Below are positions 52,124-61,080 of a DNA stretch of 64,000 nucleotides, in pieces (position 1 is the first letter of the stretch; each line of letters starts with the position of its first letter). The notes beneath the pieces were generated by a model. The model was not told where the DNA came from, made no database searches, and saw nothing but the letters and a program-made list of their open reading frames with translations. The stretch is from the NCBI RefSeq assembly GCF_043557345.1, contig NZ_JBIFFV010000004.1:233362-297361 (forward strand), given 5' to 3'. The DNA comes from Sulfitobacter sp043557345 (GTDB lineage: Bacteria > Pseudomonadota > Alphaproteobacteria > Rhodobacterales > Rhodobacteraceae). Both the position numbers and the translations under genes were made by a program.

Positions 52124-52810
52124 ATGTTTGCGGTCATCAAGACAGGCGGCAAGCAATACAAGGTTCAAGCAGGCGATATGCTGCGCGTTGAACGTATTGC
52201 GGCCAATGCTGGCGAAACGGTCCAGTTCAACGAAGTTCTGATGCTGGGCGGCGACAGCCCCGTGCTCGGCGCGCCCACGGTCAAAGACGCAGGCGTTCAG
52301 GCCGAAGTCGTTGATCAGATCAAAGGCGAAAAGGTCATCAACTTCGTCAAGCGCCGCCGGAAGCACTCTTCCAAGCGCACCAAGGGTCACCGTCAGAAGC
52401 TGACGCTGGTCAAGATCACCGACATCCTCGCCTCCGGCGCAGGGAAGTCTGGCGTATCCGAAGCTGTCGGCACTGGTTCCGTTAGCGCCGCCGCCGTGGC
52501 CGCGATCACCGGCAAGACCGATGAGGCCGCGCAGATCAAGAAGGCCAAGAAGGCGAAAGCCACCAAGGCCGCTCCGAAAGCCGAGAAAGCCGACAAAATG
52601 TCGGAAGCCGGCGCGGACGATCTGAAGGCGCTGAGCGGCGTTGGCCCCGCACTTGAGAAAAAGCTGCACGAAGCGGGCATCACCTCCTTCGCTCAAATCG
52701 CAGCATGGACCGAAGCGGATATCGCTGAAGTTGACGAGAAACTGTCTTTCAAAGGCCGTATCCAGCGTGAAGGCTGGGTCGAACAGGCCAAAGAAAAGAC
52801 CAAAGGCTAA
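52124..52810 (+). CDS. rplU: 50S ribosomal protein bL21 with C-terminal helix-hairpin-helix extension
   Basis: 228 residues from MFAVIKTGGKQYKVQAGD, AAAGGAAG before the ATG. Residues 1-105 are standard bL21 (VNFVKRRRKHSSKRTKGHRQ-type loop, KLTLVKITDI). An Ala/Lys-rich linker (about 140-165) leads to a helix-hairpin-helix domain (DLKALSGVGPALEKKLHEAGITSF, about 168-228). Ordinary bL21 is near 100 residues, so the protein is more than twice as long. The added domain resembles nucleic-acid binding HhH modules and may touch rRNA. rpmA follows 12 nt later. Confidence 0.95.
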   Translation: MFAVIKTGGKQYKVQAGDMLRVERIAANAGETVQFNEVLMLGGDSPVLGAPTVKDAGVQAEVVDQIKGEKVINFVKRRRKHSSKRTKGHRQKLTLVKITDILASGAGKSGVSEAVGTGSVSAAAVAAITGKTDEAAQIKKAKKAKATKAAPKAEKADKMSEAGADDLKALSGVGPALEKKLHEAGITSFAQIAAWTEADIAEVDEKLSFKGRIQREGWVEQAKEKTKG

Positions 52811-52822
52811 GGAGAGACCGAG

Positions 52823-53092
52823 ATGGCACATAAAAAAGCAGGCGGTTCATCCCGTAACGGGCGCGACTCAGCTGGTCGTCGCCTTGGCGTGAAAAAATAC
52901 GGCGGCGAAGCCGTCATCCCCGGCAACATCATCGTGCGTCAGCGCGGCACCAAGTTTTGGCCTGCCGAAGGCGTTGGCATGGGCAAGGATCACACGATCT
53001 TTGCAACCGTCGACGGCGCTGTGACCTTCCACAAGGGTCTCAAAAACCGCACGTTCATTTCGGTTCTGCCACGCGCGGAGGCCGCTGAATAA
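52823..53092 (+). CDS. rpmA: 50S ribosomal protein bL27
   Basis: 89 residues starting MAHKKAGGSSRNGRDSAGRR, the conserved N-terminus that reaches the peptidyl transferase centre. KKYGGEAVIPGNIIVRQRGT and WPAEGVGMGKDHTIFA follow. It pairs with rplU as in most bacteria and is followed by a strong terminator. Confidence 0.98.
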   Translation: MAHKKAGGSSRNGRDSAGRRLGVKKYGGEAVIPGNIIVRQRGTKFWPAEGVGMGKDHTIFATVDGAVTFHKGLKNRTFISVLPRAEAAE

Positions 53093-53121
53093 GCCGTACC
53101 CCAAAGGGTTTGAAAAAATCA

Positions 53122-53152
53122 GGGATCGGCGATACCGCCGGTCCCTTTTTCT
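53122..53152 (+). terminator. Terminator after rplU-rpmA
   Basis: GGGATCGGC (53122-53130) pairs with GCCGGTCCC (53137-53145), one T-G wobble, loop GATACC, followed by TTTTTCTTTT. Confidence 0.88.
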
Positions 53153-53382
53153 TTTCGGGAAGACCCCCCAATGTTTTTGTTTTCCAGTTCAGGGCCCATT
53201 GGCCTGCCGGGCCGTTTTTCCGCTCTTTGCGGGGTGCGGCTGAATTTTGATAAAGTCGTTACATTCGGCAGGGAGGACTATGTCGAATGTGTCAACGCCT
53301 CGGTGCGCGGCCTGCGCGTGATCGGGGCAGGGGCGGCCCGTTTGGCCAAAGGCCCCCAATCCAGTCTGTTCGGAGGAGGAAC

Positions 53383-53925
53383 ATGACGATGCAGTTGGAA
53401 GCGATTGTGAACCAACCCCTTATTGAGACAGAGCGGTTTGATCTGCGCCCGGTGCGCCGGTCCGACATGGGCATGATCGAGATGTATGCCAGCGACCCGA
53501 GGGTCGCCAATGCCACATCTTCGATCCCGCATCCGCTGCCGCCCGGCAGTGTCGAAGCCTATGTCACCCGCGCCATGTCCGATGACCGTGAAGAAGATGT
53601 TTGGGTCATGGATGGCACTCGGGCGGACAGTTCGGAAGTGATGGGCGTGATCTCCCTCACCCGGCTGGACCGCAACCAATCCGAGATCGGCTATTGGGTG
53701 GCCCCGGCGTTCTGGAACACCCATCTGGCCTCGGACGCGGTGCAGGCTTTGGTAAACGCCAACCCCTTGGGCAATGACGCCCTTTTTGCCTCTGTTTTCC
53801 ATGACAACCCGGCCTCGGCCAAGGTGCTGACAAATGCGGGTTTTGTCTATCTTGGTGACGCGGAAACCTATTGCTTGGCCCGCGATGCTGCCGTACCCAC
53901 ATGGACCTATAGCCGCAAGCTCTAG
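53383..53925 (+). CDS. GNAT-family acetyltransferase, RimJ/RimL-like
   Basis: 180 residues from MTMQLEAIVNQPLIETERFDLRPVRRSD, with GGAGGAGG before the ATG. LIETERFDLRPV, EIGYWVAPAFWNTHLASDAVQALV and ASAKVLTNAGFVYLG correspond to the RimJ/RimL-like pattern: strand entry, acetyl-CoA binding turn and final strand. The substrate (protein N-terminus or small molecule) is not known. It sits between rpmA and obgE, 30 nt before the latter, so it may be translated from the same mRNA. Confidence 0.85.
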   Translation: MTMQLEAIVNQPLIETERFDLRPVRRSDMGMIEMYASDPRVANATSSIPHPLPPGSVEAYVTRAMSDDREEDVWVMDGTRADSSEVMGVISLTRLDRNQSEIGYWVAPAFWNTHLASDAVQALVNANPLGNDALFASVFHDNPASAKVLTNAGFVYLGDAETYCLARDAAVPTWTYSRKL

Positions 53926-53955
53926 CTCCGTTTCCCGTGCCTGAAAGGCAAGACC

Positions 53956-54990
53956 ATGAAGTTTCTCGACCTGTGCAAAGTCTACATTCGATCCGGCGCC
54001 GGAGGCGGCGGCTGTGTATCGTTCCGGCGTGAGAAATACATCGAATATGGCGGCCCGGACGGCGGCGATGGCGGCACCGGCGGCTCGGTCTGGGCCGAAG
54101 CGGTCGATGGGTTGAACACGCTGATCGACTTTCGCTATCAGCAACACTTCTTTGCCAAGAACGGCCAGCCCGGTATGGGCAAACAGCGCACCGGTAAGGA
54201 CGGTGAGGATATCATCCTGCGGGTGCCCGTGGGCACGGAGATCCTCGACGAGGATCAGGAGACCGTCATCGCCGACCTGACCGAGCTTGGCCAGCGCGTG
54301 CAGCTTGCGCGCGGCGGCAATGGCGGCTGGGGCAACCTGCATTTTAAATCCGCGACCAACCAAGCGCCCCGGCGTTCGAACCCCGGGCAGGAAGGGGTGG
54401 AGCGGACCCTCTGGCTGCGGCTCAAGCTGATCGCGGATGTGGGGCTGCTGGGCCTGCCGAATGCGGGTAAGTCGACGTTCCTTGCAAGCACGTCGAACGC
54501 GCGGCCCAAGATTGCTGATTACCCATTCACCACGTTGCACCCAAACCTTGGCGTGGTCGGTGTGGATAACACTGAATTCGTGGTGGCGGATATTCCCGGC
54601 CTCATCGAAGGCGCTTCCGAAGGGCGCGGTCTGGGCGATCTTTTCCTTGGCCATGTCGAGCGTTGCGCGGTGTTGTTGCACCTCATCGACGGCACTTCCG
54701 AAACCGTGGCCGAGGATTACCACACCATCATCGGAGAGCTGGAGGCCTATGGCGGGGATCTGGCCGAAAAGCCGCGTGTTACGGTGTTGAACAAAGTTGA
54801 CGCTTTGGATGAGGAGGAACGCGCAAGTCGTTTGAAAGAATTGGAAAAAGCCTCTGGCGGCAGCGTGATGATGATGTCCAGTGTGGCTGGCGAAGGCGTG
54901 ACGGACGTATTGCGCACCCTGCGCCAGAACATCGACGAAGACCGCCTGCGTTTCCGCAGCACCGAGGAAGAAGCGCCTTGGCAACCCTAA
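53956..54990 (+). CDS. obgE: GTPase ObgE/CgtA
   Basis: 344 residues. The N-terminal glycine-rich Obg fold (FLDLCKVYIRSGAGGGGCVSFRREKY) is followed by the G domain with G1 GLPNAGKSTF, switch DIPGLIEGASEGRGLG and NKVD. Short C-terminus, as usual in alphaproteobacteria. It is an essential ribosome-maturation GTPase. It overlaps proB by 13 nt. Confidence 0.97.
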   Translation: MKFLDLCKVYIRSGAGGGGCVSFRREKYIEYGGPDGGDGGTGGSVWAEAVDGLNTLIDFRYQQHFFAKNGQPGMGKQRTGKDGEDIILRVPVGTEILDEDQETVIADLTELGQRVQLARGGNGGWGNLHFKSATNQAPRRSNPGQEGVERTLWLRLKLIADVGLLGLPNAGKSTFLASTSNARPKIADYPFTTLHPNLGVVGVDNTEFVVADIPGLIEGASEGRGLGDLFLGHVERCAVLLHLIDGTSETVAEDYHTIIGELEAYGGDLAEKPRVTVLNKVDALDEEERASRLKELEKASGGSVMMMSSVAGEGVTDVLRTLRQNIDEDRLRFRSTEEEAPWQP

Positions 54991-56084
54991 GCACCGCGCG
55001 CCGCGTCGTCATCAAGATCGGCTCCGCCCTTTTGGTGGACCGCGACAGCGGCAATCTGCGCCGGGACTGGCTGACCGGATTGGCGCAAGATGTCTTGTGG
55101 CTCAAGGGCTTGGGCTGCGATGTTGTGCTGGTATCCTCGGGCTCAATCGCGCTTGGCCGGGGTGTTCTGGGTCTCCCGCCGACAGCTCTGGCGCTGGAAC
55201 AGGCGCAGGCCGCCGCGGCGGTGGGGCAAATCCGCCTTGCCCGGGCCTATGAAGAGGTGCTGGCCCCCCATGGCATCACCACGGCGCAGGTTCTGGTGAC
55301 CTTGGAAGACAGCGCCAACCGCCGCCGTTACCTCAACAGCCGCGCGACCTTGGAGCAGCTGCTCTCGCTTGGCGTGGTGCCCATTGTGAATGAGAATGAC
55401 ACGATCGCCACCGATGAAATCCGCTTTGGCGATAATGACCGTCTCGCCGCGCAGATCGCGGTGACAGTGGGCGCGGATCAGTTGATCTTGCTTTCTGATG
55501 TGGATGGTTTCTACAGTGCCAACCCCTCGCAGGATCCGACTGCGAAACGCTACGATGTGATCGAGAGCATCACCCCCGAGATCGAGGCGATGGCCGGTGA
55601 TGCCGGGTCGGGCCTGTCCAAAGGTGGCATGAAAACCAAACTGATGGCCGCGCGCACGGCGACGGCGGCAGGCTGCGCGATGGCGATCACCGATGGGTTT
55701 GTCATGCGCCCGCTCACCGCGCTCGAAAGTGGGGCGAATGCCACTTGGTTCAGCGCGCAGAGCGATCCACAGGCCGCGCGCAAGCGCTGGATCGCCGCGA
55801 TGAAGCCGCGCGGGGCGGTGACCTTGGACGCCGGAGCCGTGGCGGCTTTGGCGCGGGGCACGTCGCTCTTGCCCGCCGGGGTAACCGCTGTTGAAGGGCG
55901 GTTTGAGCGAGGCGACAGCATCGTCATGTATGACCCCGCCGGTCACGCCGTGGGCCACGGCCTCAGCCGCTACTCCGCCGAGGAAATCGGCCAGATCAAG
56001 GGGCGCAAAAGCGCGGAGATCGAGGCGCTTTTGGGCTATCCGGGGCGTGCGGCTTTGATCCACCGCGACGACATGGCGCTTTAG
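54978..56084 (+). CDS. proB: Glutamate 5-kinase
   Basis: 368 residues from a TTG start (54978) with GAGGAAG ahead and a 13-nt overlap with obgE. The amino acid kinase domain (VVIKIGSALLV, ILLSDVDGFYSANP, GLSKGGMKTKLMAA) comes first, and a C-terminal PUA domain starts around residue 280. It phosphorylates glutamate in the first step of proline synthesis and is normally inhibited by proline. No better ATG or GTG start is nearby. Confidence 0.95.
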   Translation: MATLSTARRVVIKIGSALLVDRDSGNLRRDWLTGLAQDVLWLKGLGCDVVLVSSGSIALGRGVLGLPPTALALEQAQAAAAVGQIRLARAYEEVLAPHGITTAQVLVTLEDSANRRRYLNSRATLEQLLSLGVVPIVNENDTIATDEIRFGDNDRLAAQIAVTVGADQLILLSDVDGFYSANPSQDPTAKRYDVIESITPEIEAMAGDAGSGLSKGGMKTKLMAARTATAAGCAMAITDGFVMRPLTALESGANATWFSAQSDPQAARKRWIAAMKPRGAVTLDAGAVAALARGTSLLPAGVTAVEGRFERGDSIVMYDPAGHAVGHGLSRYSAEEIGQIKGRKSAEIEALLGYPGRAALIHRDDMAL

Positions 56085-56112
56085 GCGAAGATGAAGACAG
56101 GGGCATAAGGCT

Positions 56113-57378
56113 ATGAACGACATCGAGAATATCTCTGAACTGATGGCCGATATCGGCGCCCGCGCCCGTGCAGCGGCAGCCGAGCTGGCGACCGCGACGG
56201 CCGAGCGCAAACATGCCGCGCTGATCAGTGCCGCGGATGCGGTTTGGAAAAACCGCGCCGAGATCATTGCCGTCAATGAGCAAGACCTCGCCTTTGGCCG
56301 CGACAAAGGGCTGTCGGACGCCATGATGGACCGGCTGATGCTGAACGAAGAGCGCATTCGCGGCATGGTCGACGGGCTGCGCTCGGTCGCGGAACAGGTC
56401 GATCCGGTGGGTGAGGTGATCGCGGAATGGGACCAGCCCTCGGGCCTTAACATTCAGCGCGTGCGCACGCCGCTCGGCGTGATCGGTGTGATCTATGAAT
56501 CGCGGCCCAATGTGACGGCGGATGCGGGCGCGCTTTGTCTCAAAGCAGGCAATGCCGTGATCCTGCGCGGCGGGTCCGAGAGTTTTCATTCATCGCGCGC
56601 CATCTACGGCTGCCTGCAACAGGGGCTGCGGGATGCGGGGATGCCTGAGGATGCGGTGCAACTGGTTCCGACGCGCGACCGGGCGGCGGTGCGAGAGATG
56701 CTGACGATGACCGACACCATCGACGTGATCGTGCCGCGCGGCGGCAAGGGGCTTGTCGGCTTGGTCCAGCGTGAGGCGCGGGTGCCGGTCTTTGCCCATC
56801 TGGAAGGCATCGTGCACATCTATATCGACGCAGAAGCGGACCCCGAAAAAGCGCTGAAGGTCGTCCTGAACGCCAAGACGCGGCGGACCGGCATCTGCGG
56901 CGCGGCGGAATGTCTTTTGATCCATGAGGATATCGCCAAGACCATTGGCAACGGCGTGATCCGGGCGCTGATCGACGCGGGCGTCGAAGTGCGCGCTGAT
57001 GCAGCCTTGCAGGATGTCCCCGGCACGGTGCCAGCGAGTGATGGGGATTGGGGGCGGGAATACCTCGATATGATCGTGGCGGCGCGGGTCGTCCCCGGTC
57101 TGGACGCTGCGATGGCGCATATTCGCCAGTACGGATCGGGACACACCGATTGCATCCTGACCGAGAATGCCGAGACCGCCGCGGCGTTCTTTAACGGGCT
57201 GGATTCGGCGATCCTGATGCATAACGCCTCGACCCAATTCGCGGATGGGGGAGAGTTCGGCATGGGCGGAGAGATCGGCATCGCCACGGGCAAGCTTCAT
57301 GCCCGCGGCCCCGTTGGTGCGGCGCAACTGACGAGCTTCAAATACCTCGTGCGTGGCGAGGGGACTGTGCGCGGCTGA
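56113..57378 (+). CDS. proA: Gamma-glutamyl phosphate reductase
   Basis: 421 residues from MNDIENISELMADIGARARAAAAELA. Landmarks are IGVIYESRPNVTADAGALCLKAGNAVILRGG and the catalytic cysteine loop AKTRRTGICGAAECLLIHE. It reduces glutamyl phosphate to the semialdehyde with NADPH, after ProB. obgE-proB-proA form one transcription unit. Confidence 0.97.
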   Translation: MNDIENISELMADIGARARAAAAELATATAERKHAALISAADAVWKNRAEIIAVNEQDLAFGRDKGLSDAMMDRLMLNEERIRGMVDGLRSVAEQVDPVGEVIAEWDQPSGLNIQRVRTPLGVIGVIYESRPNVTADAGALCLKAGNAVILRGGSESFHSSRAIYGCLQQGLRDAGMPEDAVQLVPTRDRAAVREMLTMTDTIDVIVPRGGKGLVGLVQREARVPVFAHLEGIVHIYIDAEADPEKALKVVLNAKTRRTGICGAAECLLIHEDIAKTIGNGVIRALIDAGVEVRADAALQDVPGTVPASDGDWGREYLDMIVAARVVPGLDAAMAHIRQYGSGHTDCILTENAETAAAFFNGLDSAILMHNASTQFADGGEFGMGGEIGIATGKLHARGPVGAAQLTSFKYLVRGEGTVRG

Positions 57379-57381
57379 CCT

Positions 57382-57984
57382 TTAGAACGAGAGGGTCAGT
57401 GCCGTTTCGCCGCTGTCGAGCGTGATTTCTTTCCCCTGTGCTTCGGTCAGAATCGGCAAAAGTGCGAATTGAACCTGCGCGGGCTGTAGCCGCCTGTCCG
57501 CCCCGGTCTGTGTCAGCAGCGCCCAAAGTTCAGGGTCTACCGCGATCTTGTCAGCCTCGGCCCTTAGGGACCAACGGCCCGCCTCTTCGGCGATGGTGAT
57601 CCGCCCGCCGTGGTGTAGGGCCGTCTCGATGCAGAGCAGCGCGAGAAAGGCCATCCGCACGCCATTGCGCGATTGCGGGCTCGCGATCTGCCAATCAATC
57701 TCAACCCGCGAGGCGGCATAGAGGTCGCGCAGGATCGAGGTCACCTCGTTCTGGCCCATGGTCTGATCGCCCGCAGCCCCGAAGGCGATGCGGAAAAAGC
57801 GGATCCGGGCCGAGGCGCTTTCGACGCTTTGGCCGATCAAGGCAAGCTCCGGCCCCGGGGCGGCCCCGGTGCCCGCCATCTGAAGCAGTTCAAGCCCGTT
57901 GTTGATGGCCCCGATTGGCGATATCAAGTCGTGGCAAATGCGGCTGCCGATCAGGGCGGGCAGGTCGATGTTAAGCTGGTCCAT
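57382..57984 (-). CDS. chpT: ChpT-like histidine phosphotransferase
   Basis: 200 residues. The dimerisation helix with the phospho-accepting His18 (SRICHDLISPIGAINNGLELL, positions 14 on) is typical of ChpT, followed by a degenerate ATPase-like fold. In alphaproteobacteria ChpT relays phosphate from CckA to CtrA and CpdR. It is convergent with proA and divergent from the DUF3553 gene. Confidence 0.85.
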   Translation of the reverse strand: MDQLNIDLPALIGSRICHDLISPIGAINNGLELLQMAGTGAAPGPELALIGQSVESASARIRFFRIAFGAAGDQTMGQNEVTSILRDLYAASRVEIDWQIASPQSRNGVRMAFLALLCIETALHHGGRITIAEEAGRWSLRAEADKIAVDPELWALLTQTGADRRLQPAQVQFALLPILTEAQGKEITLDSGETALTLSF

Positions 57985-58013
57985 GGTGGCCCCTTGGAAT
58001 GATTGGAGACGGC

Positions 58014-58199
58014 ATGGATGATCTGAACGCGCTGCTGACGCCGGGCATGTTGGTGATGCATCCGCAGCATCCCGAATGGGGCACGGGGCAGGTGCAAAGC
58101 AATATCGGCGGCAAGGTGACGGTCAACTTTCGTGACCAAGGCAAAGTGGTCATAGACAGCTTTCGTTTGGAATTAATGCCGGTCTTTGATGAGGGATGA
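58014..58199 (+). CDS. DUF3553 protein
   Basis: 61 residues from MDDLNALLTPGMLVMHPQHPEWGTGQVQS. The PEWGTGQVQSNIGGKVTVNF pattern is a small Tudor-like barrel of DUF3553, related to the C-terminal part of PcrA-type helicases that contacts RNA polymerase. GGAG lies before the ATG. Divergent from chpT. Function unknown. Confidence 0.82.
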   Translation: MDDLNALLTPGMLVMHPQHPEWGTGQVQSNIGGKVTVNFRDQGKVVIDSFRLELMPVFDEG

Positions 58200-58347
58200 C
58201 CCTTTCCAAATCCTTAACGGTGGAAGAAAATTTTCTTAAAGCAACCATAGGGAGAGTAGCCGATTTCCGCTTTCCCCGCAACTGTTGCGCCCGCGCAGCC
58301 GATTGCCTATCAGGCGGAGACTTTCAATTCGGGCATAGGATTGGCCG

Positions 58348-59106
58348 ATGCCGCGGGGCGTAGCAGCAGATTTTCAGGTCAGATTGGCACAGACGGAGGC
58401 CGATGTGCAGGCGGCACAGCGGCTGCGCTACGACGTTTTCGTGCGGGAGTTGGGCGGCGGCGGGCCAATGGTGGATCACGCCGCCGGGTTGGAGCGGGAC
58501 CGCTTCGATCCCTACTTCGACCATCTGCTTTTGACCGACCGGCGCAGTGGCAAACTGGCGGGTGTCTACCGGGTGATGCGGGGCGATATGGCCGCGCGGG
58601 CAGGGGACTTCTATTCGGCGGCGGAATACGATCTGGCGCCGCTTGTCCAGTCGGGGCGTAAGCTGTTGGAATTGGGTCGTTCTTGTCTTGACCCAGCCTA
58701 TCGTGGCGGCACGGCGATGCACCACCTTTGGGCCGCACTTGCGGGCTATGTCGCCGAACATGAGATTGAGGTTCTTTTCGGCGTGGCGAGCTTTCACGGC
58801 AACGACACCGCGGCTCTGGCCGAGCCGCTGTCGCTTTTGCACCACCGGCATTTGGCACCGCCCGACCTGCGCGTCCGCGCGCGCGAATATGCGCCCATGG
58901 ACCTGATCCCCGAGGCCGAGTTGGACCGACGTAAAGCCATGCTGACGGTGCCGAGCCTGATCAAAGCCTACCTTCGACTGGGCGGCACCGTGGGCGAGGG
59001 GGCCTATATCGACCGCGCCTTCAACACCACGGATGTCTGCCTGATCCTTGATACGAAACAGATGAGCGCGCGGCAGATGCGTTTTTATGGCGGGGGTGCT
59101 GCATGA
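58348..59106 (+). CDS. olsB: Ornithine N-acyltransferase OlsB
   Basis: 252 residues. YDVFVRELGG, FDPYFDHLLLTD, VYRVMRGDMA and LLELGRSCLDPAYRGG are the OlsB/hemolysin-like acyltransferase signature. It adds a 3-hydroxyacyl chain to ornithine as the first step of ornithine lipid synthesis, acyl-ACP dependent. It overlaps olsA by 4 nt (ATGA). Confidence 0.93.
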   Translation: MPRGVAADFQVRLAQTEADVQAAQRLRYDVFVRELGGGGPMVDHAAGLERDRFDPYFDHLLLTDRRSGKLAGVYRVMRGDMAARAGDFYSAAEYDLAPLVQSGRKLLELGRSCLDPAYRGGTAMHHLWAALAGYVAEHEIEVLFGVASFHGNDTAALAEPLSLLHHRHLAPPDLRVRAREYAPMDLIPEAELDRRKAMLTVPSLIKAYLRLGGTVGEGAYIDRAFNTTDVCLILDTKQMSARQMRFYGGGAA

Positions 59107-59951
59107 GCACGACGTGGGACAGCGATCAGCCGCCGCCAGAGCGGCATTTGACGCCCGCCGGGATGCTGCGCGTACTGCTCCGCGGTGCGGGCTTGGCGCT
59201 GCTGGTCTTTGGCGGATTGCTGGTCTTGCTGCTGCTGCGCGTGATCGAGCGCCCGATCTTTGGCCTGCATCGGCCCATTACCCCGCATATCACACAGACG
59301 GTATGCCGCGCGGCGTTCTGGGTGCTGGGCATGCGTTTTATCCGCCGCGGCACCCCAATGGAGGGGCGCGGCGCGGTGGTGGCCAACCATACCTCATGGC
59401 TCGATATTTTCGGGCTGAACGCAGCCAAACGGATCTATTTCGTCTCCAAATCCGAGGTGGCGGGCTGGCCCGGCATCGGCTGGTTGGCGCGGGCGACGGG
59501 CACCGTCTTTATCCGCCGCGACCGGGCCGAGGCGCGCACCCAGACAGAGGTGTTTCGGACGCGGCTCTTGGCCGGGCATAGGCTGCTGTTTTTCCCCGAG
59601 GGCACCAGCACCGACGGGCTGCAGGTGCTACCCTTCAAGACAACGCTGTTTGAGGCCTTCTTTGACCCAGCCTTGCGGGATGAGATAGCGGTCCAGCCGG
59701 TCAGCGTGATCTATAACGCGCCTGAGGGCGAAGATCCGCGTTTCTATGGCTGGTGGGGGGATATGTCCTTTGGCGCGCATCTGCTGACGACATTGGCTGC
59801 GGCACAGCAAGGCGCGGTTGAGGTGGTCTATCACCCGCCGCTGCCGGTGGCGGAATTCACCGGGCGCAAGGCGCTGGCGCAACGCTGCGAAGCGATGGTG
59901 CGCACAGGCCATGCGAAAGTCATGCCCGACCGCGAGCCGCGCCTGCAATAA
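59103..59951 (+). CDS. olsA: Lyso-ornithine lipid O-acyltransferase OlsA
   Basis: 282 residues. An N-terminal helix (about 28-46) and the acyltransferase motifs His96-x4-Asp101 (NHTSWLD) and FPEGTSTDG. It esterifies lyso-ornithine lipid to make ornithine lipid, a phosphate-free membrane lipid; related enzymes also acylate glycerol phosphate. The pairing with olsB makes the ornithine lipid role likely. Confidence 0.92.
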   Translation: MSTTWDSDQPPPERHLTPAGMLRVLLRGAGLALLVFGGLLVLLLLRVIERPIFGLHRPITPHITQTVCRAAFWVLGMRFIRRGTPMEGRGAVVANHTSWLDIFGLNAAKRIYFVSKSEVAGWPGIGWLARATGTVFIRRDRAEARTQTEVFRTRLLAGHRLLFFPEGTSTDGLQVLPFKTTLFEAFFDPALRDEIAVQPVSVIYNAPEGEDPRFYGWWGDMSFGAHLLTTLAAAQQGAVEVVYHPPLPVAEFTGRKALAQRCEAMVRTGHAKVMPDREPRLQ

Positions 59952-60106
59952 GCCCCTTGCGCTGCGCCGCGCGCTGGCCTATACGCGCCCCACTTGAACC
60001 CGCAGTCGGGGTTGGGCCTTTTGGGGAGAAATCCCAGATCGTCCGCCGGTTGGCAGCATGAGGCTGTCATACCCCCGATGAGGCTAAACCGGAAAGGTAT
60101 AAAGAC

Positions 60107-60982
60107 ATGGCTCTTCCTGAGTTCTCCATGCGCCAACTGCTCGAAGCAGGCGTACACTTTGGTCACCAGACACAGCGCTGGAACCCCCGCATGGGCCCGT
60201 ATATCTACGGCGCACGCAACGGCATCCACATCATGGACCTCACGCAGACCGTCCCCATGTTGGACGAAGCGCTGAAAGTGATCCGTGACACCGTCGCCAA
60301 GGGCGGCAGCGTTCTCTTCGTCGGCACCAAGCGTCAGGCCGCTCAGCCGATCGCCGAAGCCGCAGAGAAATGCGCACAGTATTACATGAACCACCGTTGG
60401 CTCGGCGGTACGCTGACCAACTGGCAGACCGTTTCGCAGTCGATCAACCGTCTGAAAAACATCGACGAACAGTCCGAGCGTGGCTTTGAGGGCCTGACCA
60501 AGAAAGAGCGTCTTGGCATGGAACGCGACCAGGCGAAGCTGGAAGCGTCGCTGGGTGGTATCCGCGAGATGGGCGGCCGCCCTGACCTGCTCTTCGTCAT
60601 CGACGTGAAGAAAGAGTCGCTGGCCATCGCAGAAGCCAACAAGCTGGGCATCCCGGTCGTGGCCGTTGTCGACACCAACTGCTCGCCCGACGGCGTTGAC
60701 TACATCATCCCCGGCAACGACGACGCGGCCCGCGCCATCGCGCTTTACTGCGATCTGGCATCGCGCGCTGCTCTCGACGGTATGTCGGCTCAGCTGGGTG
60801 CGGCAGGCGTTGATCTGGGCGCTATGGAAGAAGCTCCCGAAGAAGAAGCCGTGAGCGAAGAAAGCACCGGCGTCGAAATCGGCAACGCGTCCGAAGAGAC
60901 TCTGCACGACGATGCCATGGGCAAAGACGCGCCGCTGGACATCGAATCCAAGAAAGAGACCGTCGCCAAAGCCGAAGGCTAA
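60107..60982 (+). CDS. rpsB: 30S ribosomal protein uS2
   Basis: 291 residues from MALPEFSMRQLLEAGVHFGHQTQRWNP. The acidic C-terminal tail (EEAPEEEAVSEESTG...) extends past the usual 240-residue end, as is common in roseobacters. It is followed by tsf in the normal arrangement. The 155-nt upstream region may hold a leader, but I could not identify a conserved structure. Confidence 0.98.
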   Translation: MALPEFSMRQLLEAGVHFGHQTQRWNPRMGPYIYGARNGIHIMDLTQTVPMLDEALKVIRDTVAKGGSVLFVGTKRQAAQPIAEAAEKCAQYYMNHRWLGGTLTNWQTVSQSINRLKNIDEQSERGFEGLTKKERLGMERDQAKLEASLGGIREMGGRPDLLFVIDVKKESLAIAEANKLGIPVVAVVDTNCSPDGVDYIIPGNDDAARAIALYCDLASRAALDGMSAQLGAAGVDLGAMEEAPEEEAVSEESTGVEIGNASEETLHDDAMGKDAPLDIESKKETVAKAEG

Positions 60983-61080
60983 GCGTCACGGACCTGAAAC
61001 ACGGGGCAGGGTAACCTGCCCCGATTTCCAACAGAGGCGGGCCTTGGGCCTGCACCCGATTTCCAAAGGAGAACCAAGAG

